Under the pieces are notes generated by a model. That model made no database searches and had not been told where the DNA came from. It saw only the letters and a program-made list of their open reading frames with translations. Shown here piece by piece: positions 53,926 to 63,300 of a stretch of 64,000 nucleotides of DNA; the first letter of the stretch is position 1, and each line of letters starts with the position of its first letter. The position numbers and the translations under genes were made by a program. Source of the DNA: JBMOMT01 sp049324835 (GTDB lineage: Bacteria; Chloroflexota; Anaerolineae; CAYNKW01); assembly GCA_049324835.1 (NCBI GenBank), contig JBMOMT010000045.1:19452-83451 (forward strand), written 5' to 3'.

Positions 53926-53955
53926 TTGCCCAACTTGAAAGAGCAGGTGTATAAT
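53926..53955 (+). promoter_or_regulatory. Putative promoter of the ABC operon
   Basis: TTGCCC (53926-53931), an 18-base spacer and a perfect TATAAT (53950-53955) precede the ATPase gene by about 68 bases. Confidence 0.65.
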
Positions 53956-54022
53956 GCCCCAGTGTCCGTCCCAACCTCACGCATCGAACAATAGATCTTT
54001 TTTCCCAGGAGGAAGAAGCGGC

Positions 54023-54979
54023 ATGATCGACGTCAGCGATGTCAGCAAAGCCTACGGCAACGTCCAGGCGCTCGACGGAGTCTCTTTTCACGTCGAGGCG
54101 GGTGAGATCATTGGCCTGTTGGGCCCGAATGGCGCAGGCAAAACCACCATGATGAAAATCCTCACCGGTTACCTGCAACCCGACAGTGGTCAGGTGACCG
54201 TGGATGGTCTCGATGTGCTGACCGATACCCTGGAAGTGCAGAAACGGATCGGTTACCTGCCCGAAAATGCGCCGCTCTACCCAGAGCTTTCGGTGCAGGC
54301 CTACCTCAAAATGATCGCCGATCTGCGCCACATCCCACCATCGGATCAGCCAACCCGTCTCTCGGAAGCCATCTATGCCACTGCCCTGATGGATCACCTC
54401 AGCCGGCCGATCGGTCAGCTCAGCAAAGGCTACCGCCAACGGGTGGGGTTGGCCCAGGCCATCGTGCACGATCCCCAACTGCTCATCCTCGACGAGCCAA
54501 CCGTGGGCCTGGATCCCACCCAGATCGTCGAAGTGCGCCGCCTGATCCGACGGCTGGCGCAACACAGCACGGTGTTACTCTCCACCCACATCCTCTCCGA
54601 AGTCGAGGCCACCTGCGATCGGGTCATCATCCTGCTGAACGGTCAGGTCAAGGCCGACGCCCGCCTGGCAGAACTCTCGTCCACGACCGACGTTGTTCTG
54701 CTCCTGGCTCAAGAAATGCCCGGCGCCGGCGACACTCTCAAGTCACTCGCCGGCGTCCAGGGGGTGGAAGGTCATCCCACGCCGGAGGGTTTCCAATATC
54801 GCATCCAGGGCGGCCGGGGCACAGACCTTCGACCGGCCATCTATGACCTGGCCCGGCAAAAGGACTGGCCGTTGTGTGAGTTGCGTCGCGAAATCCGCAC
54901 CCTCGAAACGGTCTTTAACGAGCTGGCTACGGCAGTTCACAACAGTCAAGATACAACGCCTGGAGGGGAGGCAGTATGA
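54023..54979 (+). CDS. ABC transporter ATP-binding protein (GldA/CcmA-like)
   Basis: This 318-residue ATPase has Walker A GPNGAGKTT, Q-loop PENAPLYPELSV, signature LSKGYRQRVGLAQA, Walker B LLILDEPTVGLD and H-loop STHILSEVE. The long C-terminal tail beyond residue 220 is usual for ABC-2 exporters. The ATG at 54023 has AGGAGGAAG upstream. It overlaps the permease gene by four bases (ATGA), so they are translationally coupled. Confidence 0.94.
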   Translation: MIDVSDVSKAYGNVQALDGVSFHVEAGEIIGLLGPNGAGKTTMMKILTGYLQPDSGQVTVDGLDVLTDTLEVQKRIGYLPENAPLYPELSVQAYLKMIADLRHIPPSDQPTRLSEAIYATALMDHLSRPIGQLSKGYRQRVGLAQAIVHDPQLLILDEPTVGLDPTQIVEVRRLIRRLAQHSTVLLSTHILSEVEATCDRVIILLNGQVKADARLAELSSTTDVVLLLAQEMPGAGDTLKSLAGVQGVEGHPTPEGFQYRIQGGRGTDLRPAIYDLARQKDWPLCELRREIRTLETVFNELATAVHNSQDTTPGGEAV

Positions 54980-57912
54980 AAGAGTGGTGGAAACAATCGC
55001 TGGCCATTACACGCAAGGAGCTGGGCGCCTATTTTGGCTCACCCATGGCCCTGATTTTCGTCGGTGCTTTTTTGCTGGCGATCCTCTTTGCCTTCTTTTG
55101 GATCGAGACCTTTTTTGCCCGCAACATCGCCGATGTCCGCCCGTTGTTCAAGTGGATGCCGGTGATGTTGATCTTTTTGGTTTCGGCGCTCACGATGCGC
55201 CAGTGGAGCGAAGAACAACGCAGCGGCACGCTGGAAATGTTGCTCACGCTGCCGGTGAGGCGCACCAGCCTGGTCTGGGGCAAATTCCTGGCCGTGGTAG
55301 CGCTGGTGGTTGTGGCGCTGGCTCTGACACTGTTCCTGCCCCTCACAGTGAGTATCCTGGGCGATCTGGACTGGGGACCGGTCTTTGGCGGCTACCTGGC
55401 GGCCCTGCTGCTGGCATCGGTCTATGCTGCCATCGGCTTGTTCATTTCGTCGCGCACCGACAACCAGATCGTGGCCCTGATCGTCAGCGTGTTGTTCTGC
55501 GGCGCGCTCTATTTTGTGGGCACCCAGGGTGTGACCGACTTTGCCAGCAATACCCTGGCCGAGGTTCTGCGAGCCATCGGCACCGGCAGCCGCTTCGAAA
55601 GCATCGAGCGCGGCGTCATCGATCTGCGCGACCTGGCCTATTATTCCTCCCTGACCGCCCTCTTTGTGGTGCTCAACGTCGTCTCGCTCGATAGCAAACG
55701 CTGGAGCTGGGGCGCGCGCACCGCTCTTCACCGCCGCAACGCCACCCTGAGCGTGGCGCTGGTGTTGGCCAACGTGGTGGCCCTCAACGTCTGGCTTTTC
55801 CCGGTCCAGGGCCTGCGCGCCGATCTGACGGCCGACCAGGAATATAGCCTGTCGCCGACCACCCAGGATCTGATCACCGGCCTGCAGGAGCCCCTGCTCA
55901 TACGGGGGTATTTCAGCGCCAGGACGCATCCCTTGCTGGCCCCGCTGGTGCCCACCATCCGCGACATGCTGCGCGAGTACGAGATCGCCTCCGGCGGGAA
56001 AATCAACGTCGAGATCGTCGATCCCAGAGAAAACGAAGAACTGGAGGCCGAAGCCAACCAGATCTATGGCATTCAGGCCACGCCGTTCCGCGTGTCTGGG
56101 CGCTACGAATCGTCTGTCATCAGCTCTTATTTCGATATTCTGATCCGCTACGGCGATCAGTCGGTGGTGCTGGGCTTCGACGACCTGATCGAGATCGGGC
56201 CGGCAACAGGCAGCGATGTCAAAGTGGGGCTACGCAACCTGGAATACGACCTGACCCGCTCCATCAAAAAGGTGGTGTACGGTTTCCAAAGCCTCGACGC
56301 CATCTTTGCCAGCTCGGAGCAACCCGTCAAAATGACGGCTTTTGTGACGCCACAAACACTGCCGGAAGCGCTCGAGGCCGTACCAGCGCTGATCCAGGCA
56401 GTGGCGCAGGACATGGCTGCCGAATCTGGCGGCAAATTTTTCTTCGAGATGATCGATCCGGATGATCCCACCAGCGCCGCGAGTCGCCAGACGCTGTTCG
56501 ATTCTTTCGGGCTACGGCCGATCGCCGTCTCGCTCTTTTCCAGCGATTCGTATTACCTTCACCTGCTCCTGGAAATCGGCGAGCAGAGCTATCTCCTCTA
56601 CCCTGGCGGAGACCTGGGCAAGGCCGATTTGCGCAACGAGATCGAAGCCGTGCTCAAACGAGCCACGCCCGGCTTTTTGAAAACCATCGGGTTATGGCAT
56701 CCCTCGGAAGATGCCGTGGCCAATCCTTTTGGCGGCATGAGCCAGCCCATCTCGACCTGGCAAATGGTGCGTGAACAATTGCAGCAGGACTATAGCCTCA
56801 AAACCGTAGACCTGAGCACCGGGCGCGTGCCCGGCGATGTGGATGTGCTGGTGATGGTAGCGCCTCAAGGCCTCACCGATAAGGAACGCTTTGCCATCGA
56901 CCAATATCTGATGCGCGGTGGGGCGGTGGTGATCGCCACCGGCAGCTACATGCTCTCACCTGTGCAATATGGCGGCGCGCTGATCATGGAACCCGTCGCC
57001 GATGGCCTGGCAGACATGCTGGCTCACTATGGCGTGAGCGTGGGCAATTCTTTGGTGATGGACCCTCAGAACGAGCCTTTTCCGGTACAGGTGCAGCGCC
57101 AGGTCGCCGGCGTCACAGTCCTCGAGTACCAGCAGGTGCCCTATCCCTTTTTCGTGGACGTGCGCCAAGAAAACATGGCCCCAGACAGCGTCATCGTCAC
57201 CAATCTGCCGGCGGTCACGCTACAGTGGGCCTCCCCGCTCGAGATCGACCCGGACAAGAATACAGGCCGTGAAGTGGTGACGCTGCTGAAATCGACCGAG
57301 GCCGCCTGGCTGCGCACCTCCAGCGACATCCAGCCGGACCTCACAACCTATCCGGAGCTGGGTTTTCCGGTCGAAGGGGAACAAAAAGCCTACCCGCTGG
57401 CGGTTAGCATCCGGGGCGCGTTCGAGAGTTACTTTGAAGGCCAACCCTCACCCTTCCAAAGTGAAACCGAGGGTGAAGAACCGGCAGCCACGCCAGGCCC
57501 CGAAGAAAAAGCTGCCCTGGCCCTGGGCACCATCGAAACCTCGCCCGATACCTCGCGCCTGGTGGTCATCGGCAGCGCCGAGTTCCTGGACGATTTTGTG
57601 TTGAGCATCTCCAGCGCGCTATCGCAGGAGCGATACCTGCACAACCTCCAGCTCTTGCAGAACGCAGTGGACTGGGCCGTGGAAGACGAAGACCTGCTCA
57701 GCATCCGTTCGCGTGGCACTTATGCTCGCTTGCTGGGCAATCTGGAACAAAGTGAACAGTCTTTCTGGGAGTGGTTGAACTATGGCCTGGCCCTGCTGGC
57801 TGTGATCGGCATCGGCGTGGTGTGGAACACCCGCCAGCGAAACGAGGAGCCCATGACGCTGTTGGAGCCGAGTTTACCTTTGGAGCAGACCCGGTCGGGA
57901 GGTGAAAAATGA
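54976..57912 (+). CDS. ABC-2 permease fused to GldG-like extracytoplasmic domain
   Basis: This 978-residue fusion has an ABC-2 permease (residues 1-240, about six membrane helices, with EEQRSGTLEMLLTLPV). A further helix (about 260-278) is followed by a large GldG/ABC_transp_aux domain (280-930) and a final membrane helix (about 936-955). GldF and GldG are usually separate proteins, known in gliding bacteria and as common gene pairs elsewhere. The exported substrate is unknown. It overlaps both neighbours by four bases. Confidence 0.88.
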   Translation: MKEWWKQSLAITRKELGAYFGSPMALIFVGAFLLAILFAFFWIETFFARNIADVRPLFKWMPVMLIFLVSALTMRQWSEEQRSGTLEMLLTLPVRRTSLVWGKFLAVVALVVVALALTLFLPLTVSILGDLDWGPVFGGYLAALLLASVYAAIGLFISSRTDNQIVALIVSVLFCGALYFVGTQGVTDFASNTLAEVLRAIGTGSRFESIERGVIDLRDLAYYSSLTALFVVLNVVSLDSKRWSWGARTALHRRNATLSVALVLANVVALNVWLFPVQGLRADLTADQEYSLSPTTQDLITGLQEPLLIRGYFSARTHPLLAPLVPTIRDMLREYEIASGGKINVEIVDPRENEELEAEANQIYGIQATPFRVSGRYESSVISSYFDILIRYGDQSVVLGFDDLIEIGPATGSDVKVGLRNLEYDLTRSIKKVVYGFQSLDAIFASSEQPVKMTAFVTPQTLPEALEAVPALIQAVAQDMAAESGGKFFFEMIDPDDPTSAASRQTLFDSFGLRPIAVSLFSSDSYYLHLLLEIGEQSYLLYPGGDLGKADLRNEIEAVLKRATPGFLKTIGLWHPSEDAVANPFGGMSQPISTWQMVREQLQQDYSLKTVDLSTGRVPGDVDVLVMVAPQGLTDKERFAIDQYLMRGGAVVIATGSYMLSPVQYGGALIMEPVADGLADMLAHYGVSVGNSLVMDPQNEPFPVQVQRQVAGVTVLEYQQVPYPFFVDVRQENMAPDSVIVTNLPAVTLQWASPLEIDPDKNTGREVVTLLKSTEAAWLRTSSDIQPDLTTYPELGFPVEGEQKAYPLAVSIRGAFESYFEGQPSPFQSETEGEEPAATPGPEEKAALALGTIETSPDTSRLVVIGSAEFLDDFVLSISSALSQERYLHNLQLLQNAVDWAVEDEDLLSIRSRGTYARLLGNLEQSEQSFWEWLNYGLALLAVIGIGVVWNTRQRNEEPMTLLEPSLPLEQTRSGGEK

Positions 57913-58904
57913 AACGGAGCAATCAGATCCTGGCTGTCGTCCTGGCAGTACAAATCGTGCTGGGCGCTGTGGTTTTCTGGCCGGAAAAAGCCACCGGTCT
58001 GACCGAAGGGGCAAGCCTGTTTGCCGGTCTGCAAGCGGATCAGATCGTCCGGCTGACCATTCAGGATGCCAGCGGCAACCGTCTGACACTGGCCCAAAGT
58101 GGTGGAGCCTGGGTGCTGGCCGAGGCCGACGATTTCCCCACCACAGGCAAAGTGGCAGAGTTTATCGAAAAAATCGTGCAACTCCAGGCCGATCGTCTCA
58201 TCACTCAGACGGCGAGCAGTCACAAGCGGCTCAAAGTGACCGATTCAGACTTTGAGCGATGGATCACGTTCGAACTGGCCGACGGCGCCGTTCACAACCT
58301 TTATCTGGGCACCACGCCCAGTTACGGCGCTGTTCACGTGCGCGCCGATGATACCGATGAGGTCTATTTGGCCTCCGGGCTGTCGGCCTCCGACGCCAAT
58401 GCCCAAGCCTCCGCCTGGATAGACACCCTTTACTTCTCGGCGCCCACAGACGACATGGTAGCCCTGACCTTACAAAACGCCAGTGGCACGTTGGATTTCG
58501 AAAAAGGAGAAAACGGCGCCTGGACGATGAAAGGGCTATCGGCCGACGAAACGTTCCTGGAAAGCTCACTCACGACACTGCTCAACCGGCTCAGCTCGCT
58601 GCGCATGAGTCGCCCTTTGGGTAAACAACAAAAAGAGGAATACGGCCTGGCAGAGCCCCTGGCCGTGATCACCCTACAAACCCGAGACGCCGCAGGGGTG
58701 AGCAAAACCTACAGCCTACGCGTAGGCGCCAGGAGTGAAACCGACGAAAGTTATGCCGTGATTTCTTCGGAATCACCGTATGTTGTCCATGTTTCCAGTT
58801 ATACCGCCGGCGATTTTGTCGACAAAACGCGCCAGGATTTCATCGAATTGCCGCCGACACCCACCCCGGAACCGACCGCCGAGGCCACACCGACAGGCTC
58901 GTAA
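57909..58904 (+). CDS. DUF4340-family membrane-anchored protein
   Basis: This 331-residue protein has one N-terminal membrane anchor (about 7-24) and duplicated beta domains of the DUF4340 type (VRLTIQDASGNRLTLAQSGG and MVALTLQNASGTLDFEKGE mark the two halves). It ends with a short Thr/Pro tail. DUF4340 proteins regularly accompany GldG-type ABC systems and probably contact the same substrate outside the membrane. It overlaps the fusion gene by four bases. Confidence 0.88.
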   Translation: MKRSNQILAVVLAVQIVLGAVVFWPEKATGLTEGASLFAGLQADQIVRLTIQDASGNRLTLAQSGGAWVLAEADDFPTTGKVAEFIEKIVQLQADRLITQTASSHKRLKVTDSDFERWITFELADGAVHNLYLGTTPSYGAVHVRADDTDEVYLASGLSASDANAQASAWIDTLYFSAPTDDMVALTLQNASGTLDFEKGENGAWTMKGLSADETFLESSLTTLLNRLSSLRMSRPLGKQQKEEYGLAEPLAVITLQTRDAAGVSKTYSLRVGARSETDESYAVISSESPYVVHVSSYTAGDFVDKTRQDFIELPPTPTPEPTAEATPTGS

Positions 58905-58935
58905 TCGCCAACGATCTCGAAAGGAGTGACGATCC

Positions 58936-59160
58936 ATGAGTAAAGAACGCGAGAATACCCCCCTCTACAAAGTCGTGGTGAACCACGAGGAACAGTATTC
59001 CATCTGGCCGGCAGACAGAGAAAACGCCCCGGGCTGGCGTGACGCCGGCAAGACGGGCACCAAAGAGGAATGTCTGGCCTACATCGGCCAGGTGTGGACC
59101 GACATGCGGCCTCTGAGCGTGCGCCAACAGATGGAAGAGCTGGCGAAAAAGAAAAAATAA
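58936..59160 (+). CDS. MbtH-like protein
   Basis: This 74-residue protein has the MbtH signature NHEEQYSIWPADRENAPGW followed by CLAYIGQVWTDMRPLSV. MbtH proteins bind and activate adenylation domains of non-ribosomal peptide synthetases. No synthetase is in the window, so it is an orphan or has another partner such as an acyl-CoA ligase. GGAG precedes the ATG; the gene is 31 bases after the DUF4340 gene and may share its transcript. Confidence 0.88.
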   Translation: MSKERENTPLYKVVVNHEEQYSIWPADRENAPGWRDAGKTGTKEECLAYIGQVWTDMRPLSVRQQMEELAKKKK

Positions 59161-59393
59161 ACAGGCACGGCGCCCAGTTTTGCCCAGAGCCTGCCCTCAG
59201 TGGCAAGGTGTGTCGCCCTCTTTGGCAGCCGCGCGCAACAGCTCCAACGCCCGCTGCAACCCCGCCGTCGGCACACTGGCACATCCCAAAGAGAAAGCGC
59301 CGTTCTCACAAACCAATCGGTTCACAGGCATCCACACAAACAGAGATAGAGGGTTCCAGATTCAATCCGCCAAGACCCTGGGGAGTAAAGGCG

Positions 59394-60083
59394 ATGAACA
59401 CCAAAATCCTCGTCATCGATGACGACCCCGATTTCGGACGGATCCTCAAGCTAACTCTGGAACAGGCCGGCTACCAGGTTGCACTGGCTACCAGTGGAGC
59501 CGAGGGGTTGGAAAAATGCCATCAATGCACGCACCATCTCGTTTTGCTCGACGTGATGATGCCCGGCTTGGACGGCTGGGACGTTTGTCGGCAGTTGCGC
59601 CAGACTCTCGATGTACCGATCATCATGATCACGGTTCTGAACAAAGAAGCCGAGATCGTCAAAGGTTTGAACCTGGGCGCCGATGACTATATCACCAAGC
59701 CGTGGTCGAACCTGGAGCTGCTGTCGCGCATTCGGGCCGTGTTGCGCCGTGTCAAGACCTCAACTTGTATCGGCGACACCTATTCTGACGAGAGCCTATC
59801 GATCTGCCCGGCTACAGGCCAGGTGTTGCGTGATGGCCAAAGCATACAACTGACCCACATCGAACGTCGCCTGCTGTTCTACCTGGCCCGGCGTCCGGGC
59901 CAGATCGTATCGCATTCCGAGTTGCTCAGCCAGGTATGGGGCAGCGAGCTGAAACAAGACATCAACTGCCTGCGCTGGCACATTCACAACTTGAGGCAAA
60001 AGCTCGAAGACGACCCCCACAACCCACAATACATCGTTGCCCAACACGGCATGGGTTACTGCCTGGTTCTACCCGGCCAGTAG
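59394..60083 (+). CDS. OmpR-family response regulator
   Basis: This 229-residue protein has a receiver domain (4-118) with acidic pair in VIDDDPDFG, phosphoacceptor Asp in LLDVMMPGLDG and KPW at the conserved Lys. A winged helix follows (130-229) with LTHIERRLLFYLAR and the end QHGMGYCLV. The start at 59394 follows GGGGAG. No kinase gene is adjacent; the orphan kinase at 50886 is a candidate partner. Confidence 0.92.
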   Translation: MNTKILVIDDDPDFGRILKLTLEQAGYQVALATSGAEGLEKCHQCTHHLVLLDVMMPGLDGWDVCRQLRQTLDVPIIMITVLNKEAEIVKGLNLGADDYITKPWSNLELLSRIRAVLRRVKTSTCIGDTYSDESLSICPATGQVLRDGQSIQLTHIERRLLFYLARRPGQIVSHSELLSQVWGSELKQDINCLRWHIHNLRQKLEDDPHNPQYIVAQHGMGYCLVLPGQ

Positions 60084-60101
60084 CGCCACGGCAGGTCTGC
60101 A

Positions 60102-60133
60102 CAAAAAACCGCCCAGGAGAACCTCCTGGGCGG
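60102..60133 (-). terminator. Intrinsic terminator of the giant repeat gene
   Basis: CCGCCCAGGAG (60109-60119) pairs exactly with 60123-60133, with loop AAC. On the minus strand TTTTTTG follows. It lies about 220 bases past the repeat-gene stop. Confidence 0.88.
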
Positions 60134-60267
60134 AACCATGCACCAGCCCAGTCGAACGTGGCCTTGAGCCACAGGCGGGCCATGCCGCCGACGCCACACG
60201 GCAAAGATCTACCTGCCACTCGTGCTGCGACGCACGCAGCAGCGTCTGGCTTGAACGCCAAAGTTGA

Positions 60268-60298
60268 CGGGCGCATGAGACACAATCTCATGCGCCCG
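60268..60298. repeat. Perfect 13-bp hairpin in the 3' untranslated region
   Basis: CGGGCGCATGAGA (60268-60280) pairs with 60286-60298 around a CACAA loop. No T-tract follows on either strand. It lies between the repeat-gene stop and its terminator and may protect the mRNA 3' end. Confidence 0.65.
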
Positions 60299-60356
60299 CC
60301 GTTTGCGCCGCTAGGATCAGTGTGCGTTCACTGGCGGCTCTCTTCAGGGCGATCGG

Positions 60357-63300
60357 TCAGGACACAGTGTGGGTCAACGCCTGGTCCGTGTCGTAACTCA
60401 CCGTGAAGGGAGAATCGTCGCCCCACGCGCTGTAGGAATTCTTTTCGACCTTGTACTTGTATCCCCCTTCCACGAGATAGAAGGTGGTCACGCCGCTGGC
60501 GTTGGTCCACTGGTACCCCCACTGCTCATTTGTGTCGTTATAAACCCGGACCAGATAACCTGAAAGCCCACTGCCCCCGCTACTCTGCACTGTGATGGTG
60601 ATCTTGGAGAGCTTGTAGACCAGGTGCTGGTCTTTACAATACTCGACGGTAAAGCCGACCTTGCCGCTCTGCGCGCCGTTCTTTTCCACCAGGTAGCCAT
60701 AGTTCCCCTCCACCAGGTAAAAGGTGGTCAGGCCATTGGCGCCACTCCAGGCGTAGCCCCACTGTGAGCCGGAGCCACCCGCGCCGTTGTAGACGCGCAC
60801 CAGGTAACCCCCGTGCGCACCGCCCTGATGGTCACTCACCTCGATCTCGATCCTGGCTAGCCTGTAGACCAGAGCGTTCTCGCCCATCTGGTCCTGGCAG
60901 TAGGTGACGGTAAAGCCGACCTTGCCGCTCTGCGNNNNNNNNNNNNNNNNNNNNNNNNNNNNNNNNNNNNNNNNNNNNNNNNNNNNNNNNNNNNNNNNNN
61001 NNNNNNNNNNNNNNNNNNNNNNNNNNNNNNNNNNCCAGGTAGCCATAGTTCCCCTCCACCAGGTAAAAGGTGGTCAGGCCGTTGGCGTCACTCCAGGCGT
61101 AGCCCCACTGTGAGCCGGAGCCACCCGCGCCGTTGTAGACGCGCACCAGGTAGCCCCCGTGCGCACCGCCCTGATGGTCACTCACCTCGATCTCGATCCT
61201 GGCTAGCCTGTAGACCAGAGCGTTCTCGCCCATCTGGTCCTGGCAGTAGGTGACGGTAAAGCCGACCTTGCCGCTCTGCGCGCCGTTCTTTTCCACCAGG
61301 TAGCCATAGTTCCCCTCCACCAGGTAAAAGGTGGTCAGGCCGTTGGCGTCACTCCAGGCGTAGCCCCACTGTGAGCCGGAGCCACCCGCGCCGTTGTAGA
61401 CGCGCACCAGGTAGCCCCCGTGGGCGCTGTCCCGGTGGTCACTCACTTCGATCTCGATCCTGGAAAGCTTGTACTCCAGGGTCGCATCCACGCAAGTGGT
61501 GAAGGGTTTCTTGGGGCTTTTGGCGCCGTTCTTCTCCACCAGGTACTCATAGTTGGCCAGAGCGTCGAGTTCAAAGATGGTCAGGCCGCTATCATCGCTC
61601 CACTGGTACGCGATCTGGCTGCCCCCAGACTTGTAAACCCGCACCAGGTAACCCTTGTGTGCACCACCCTGGTGGTTGCCTACCTTGATGGTGACATTGA
61701 CCGTCGCCTTTTGTACCAGGTTGTAGTCGTTGGAATAGACGACAGTGAAGGGAACCTTGCCGCTGTTGTAGCAGCCCTTCTCGACTTGGTACTGGTAGCC
61801 CCCCGCGATCAGCCAGAAGGTGGTCAGGCCGTTGGCATCGCTCCAGGCGTTGCCCCACTCACCGGCCCCGGCATTGTAGACACGGACGAGGAAACTCTGC
61901 AATCCCTGGCCTTGCTTATTCGTCACCTTGATGACGACTTTGGAGAGCTTGTACTCCAGGAGGGGCTCCTTGCCGGTCTCGCCGGTGTAGTCGTGACAGT
62001 AGACGACGGTGAAGGGTATCTTGGGACCAACCGCGCCGCTCTTTTCCACGCGGTATTCGTAGCCCCCCTCGATCAGCCAGAAGGTGGTCAGACCGTTGGC
62101 GTCGCTCCAGGCGTTGCCCCATTCACCGGCTCCGGCGTTGAAAACCCGCACCAGGTAGCCCTGGTGGCTGCCGTCATAGTGGTCGCCCACCTTGATGAGC
62201 ACCTTGGAGAGTTTGTACTCCAGGAAGGGCTCCTTGCCGGACTCGCCGTCATAGTCGTGACAGTAGACGACGGTGAAGGGTATCTTGGGACCAACCGCGC
62301 CGCTCTTTTCCACGCGGTATTCGTAGCCCCCCTCGATCAGCCAGAAGGTGGTCAGGCCGTTGGCGTCGCTCCAGGCGTTGCTCCATTCACCGGCTCCAGC
62401 GTTGAAAACCCGCACCAGGTAGCCCTGGTGGCTGCCGTCATAGTGGTCGCCCACCTTGATGACGACTTTGGAGAGTTTGTACTCCAGGAAGGGCTCCTTG
62501 CCGGTCTCGCCGTCATAGTCGTGACAGTAGACGACGGTGAAGGGTATCTTGGGGCCAACCGCGCCGCTCTTTTCCACGCGGTATTCGTAGCCCCCCTCGA
62601 TCAGCCAGAAGGTGGCCAGGCCGTTGGCGTCGCTCCAGGCGTTGCCCCATTCACCGGCTCCGGCGTTGAAAACCCGCACCAGGTAGCCCTGGTGGCTGCC
62701 GTCATAGTGGTCGCCCACCTTGATGACGACTTTGGAGAGTTTGTACTCGATCGTCTGGCTGGCGCATGCCTGGAAAGCCTTCTTGGGGCTTGCGGCGCCG
62801 CTCTTTTCCACCCGGTATTCATAGTTGCCGGGCGCATCCAGTTCGAAGGTGGTCAGGCCGCCGCCAGCGCTCCACGCATTGGCGATTTCGCCGCCTCCGG
62901 CCTTAAAGGCCCGAACCAGATAGCCGTCATGACCACCACCATAGTGGTCGCCCACCTTGATGGTGACGACTACTGTCGCTTTATGCGTCAACGGGAGGTC
63001 CTGCGAATAGTTGACGGTGAAATCGGTGGCCGTGCCCCAGTAACAGCCCTTCTCCACCTTGTAGGAATAGGAACCTTCGACCATGTAAAAGGTGGTCAGG
63101 CCGCTGTCGTCGCTATCCTGCCAGGCCCACTCACCCCCCGTGCCACCAGTACTGCGGTAAACGTGGACACGATAGCCCTTCAGGGCTTTGCCAGCCTTGT
63201 CCGTCACCTTAATAGTGACTTTGGACAGTCTGTAGTCCAGGTCTCGATCTACACAGTTGGCAAAGGTGAAGTCGTAGGCGTTGCTCCAGATGCCGTTCTT

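Noticed and set aside
60832..61046. Apparent frameshift splitting the repeat gene into two genes
   Set aside because: The frame change is produced by the arbitrary 100-N length; the expected 15-base filling restores the frame.
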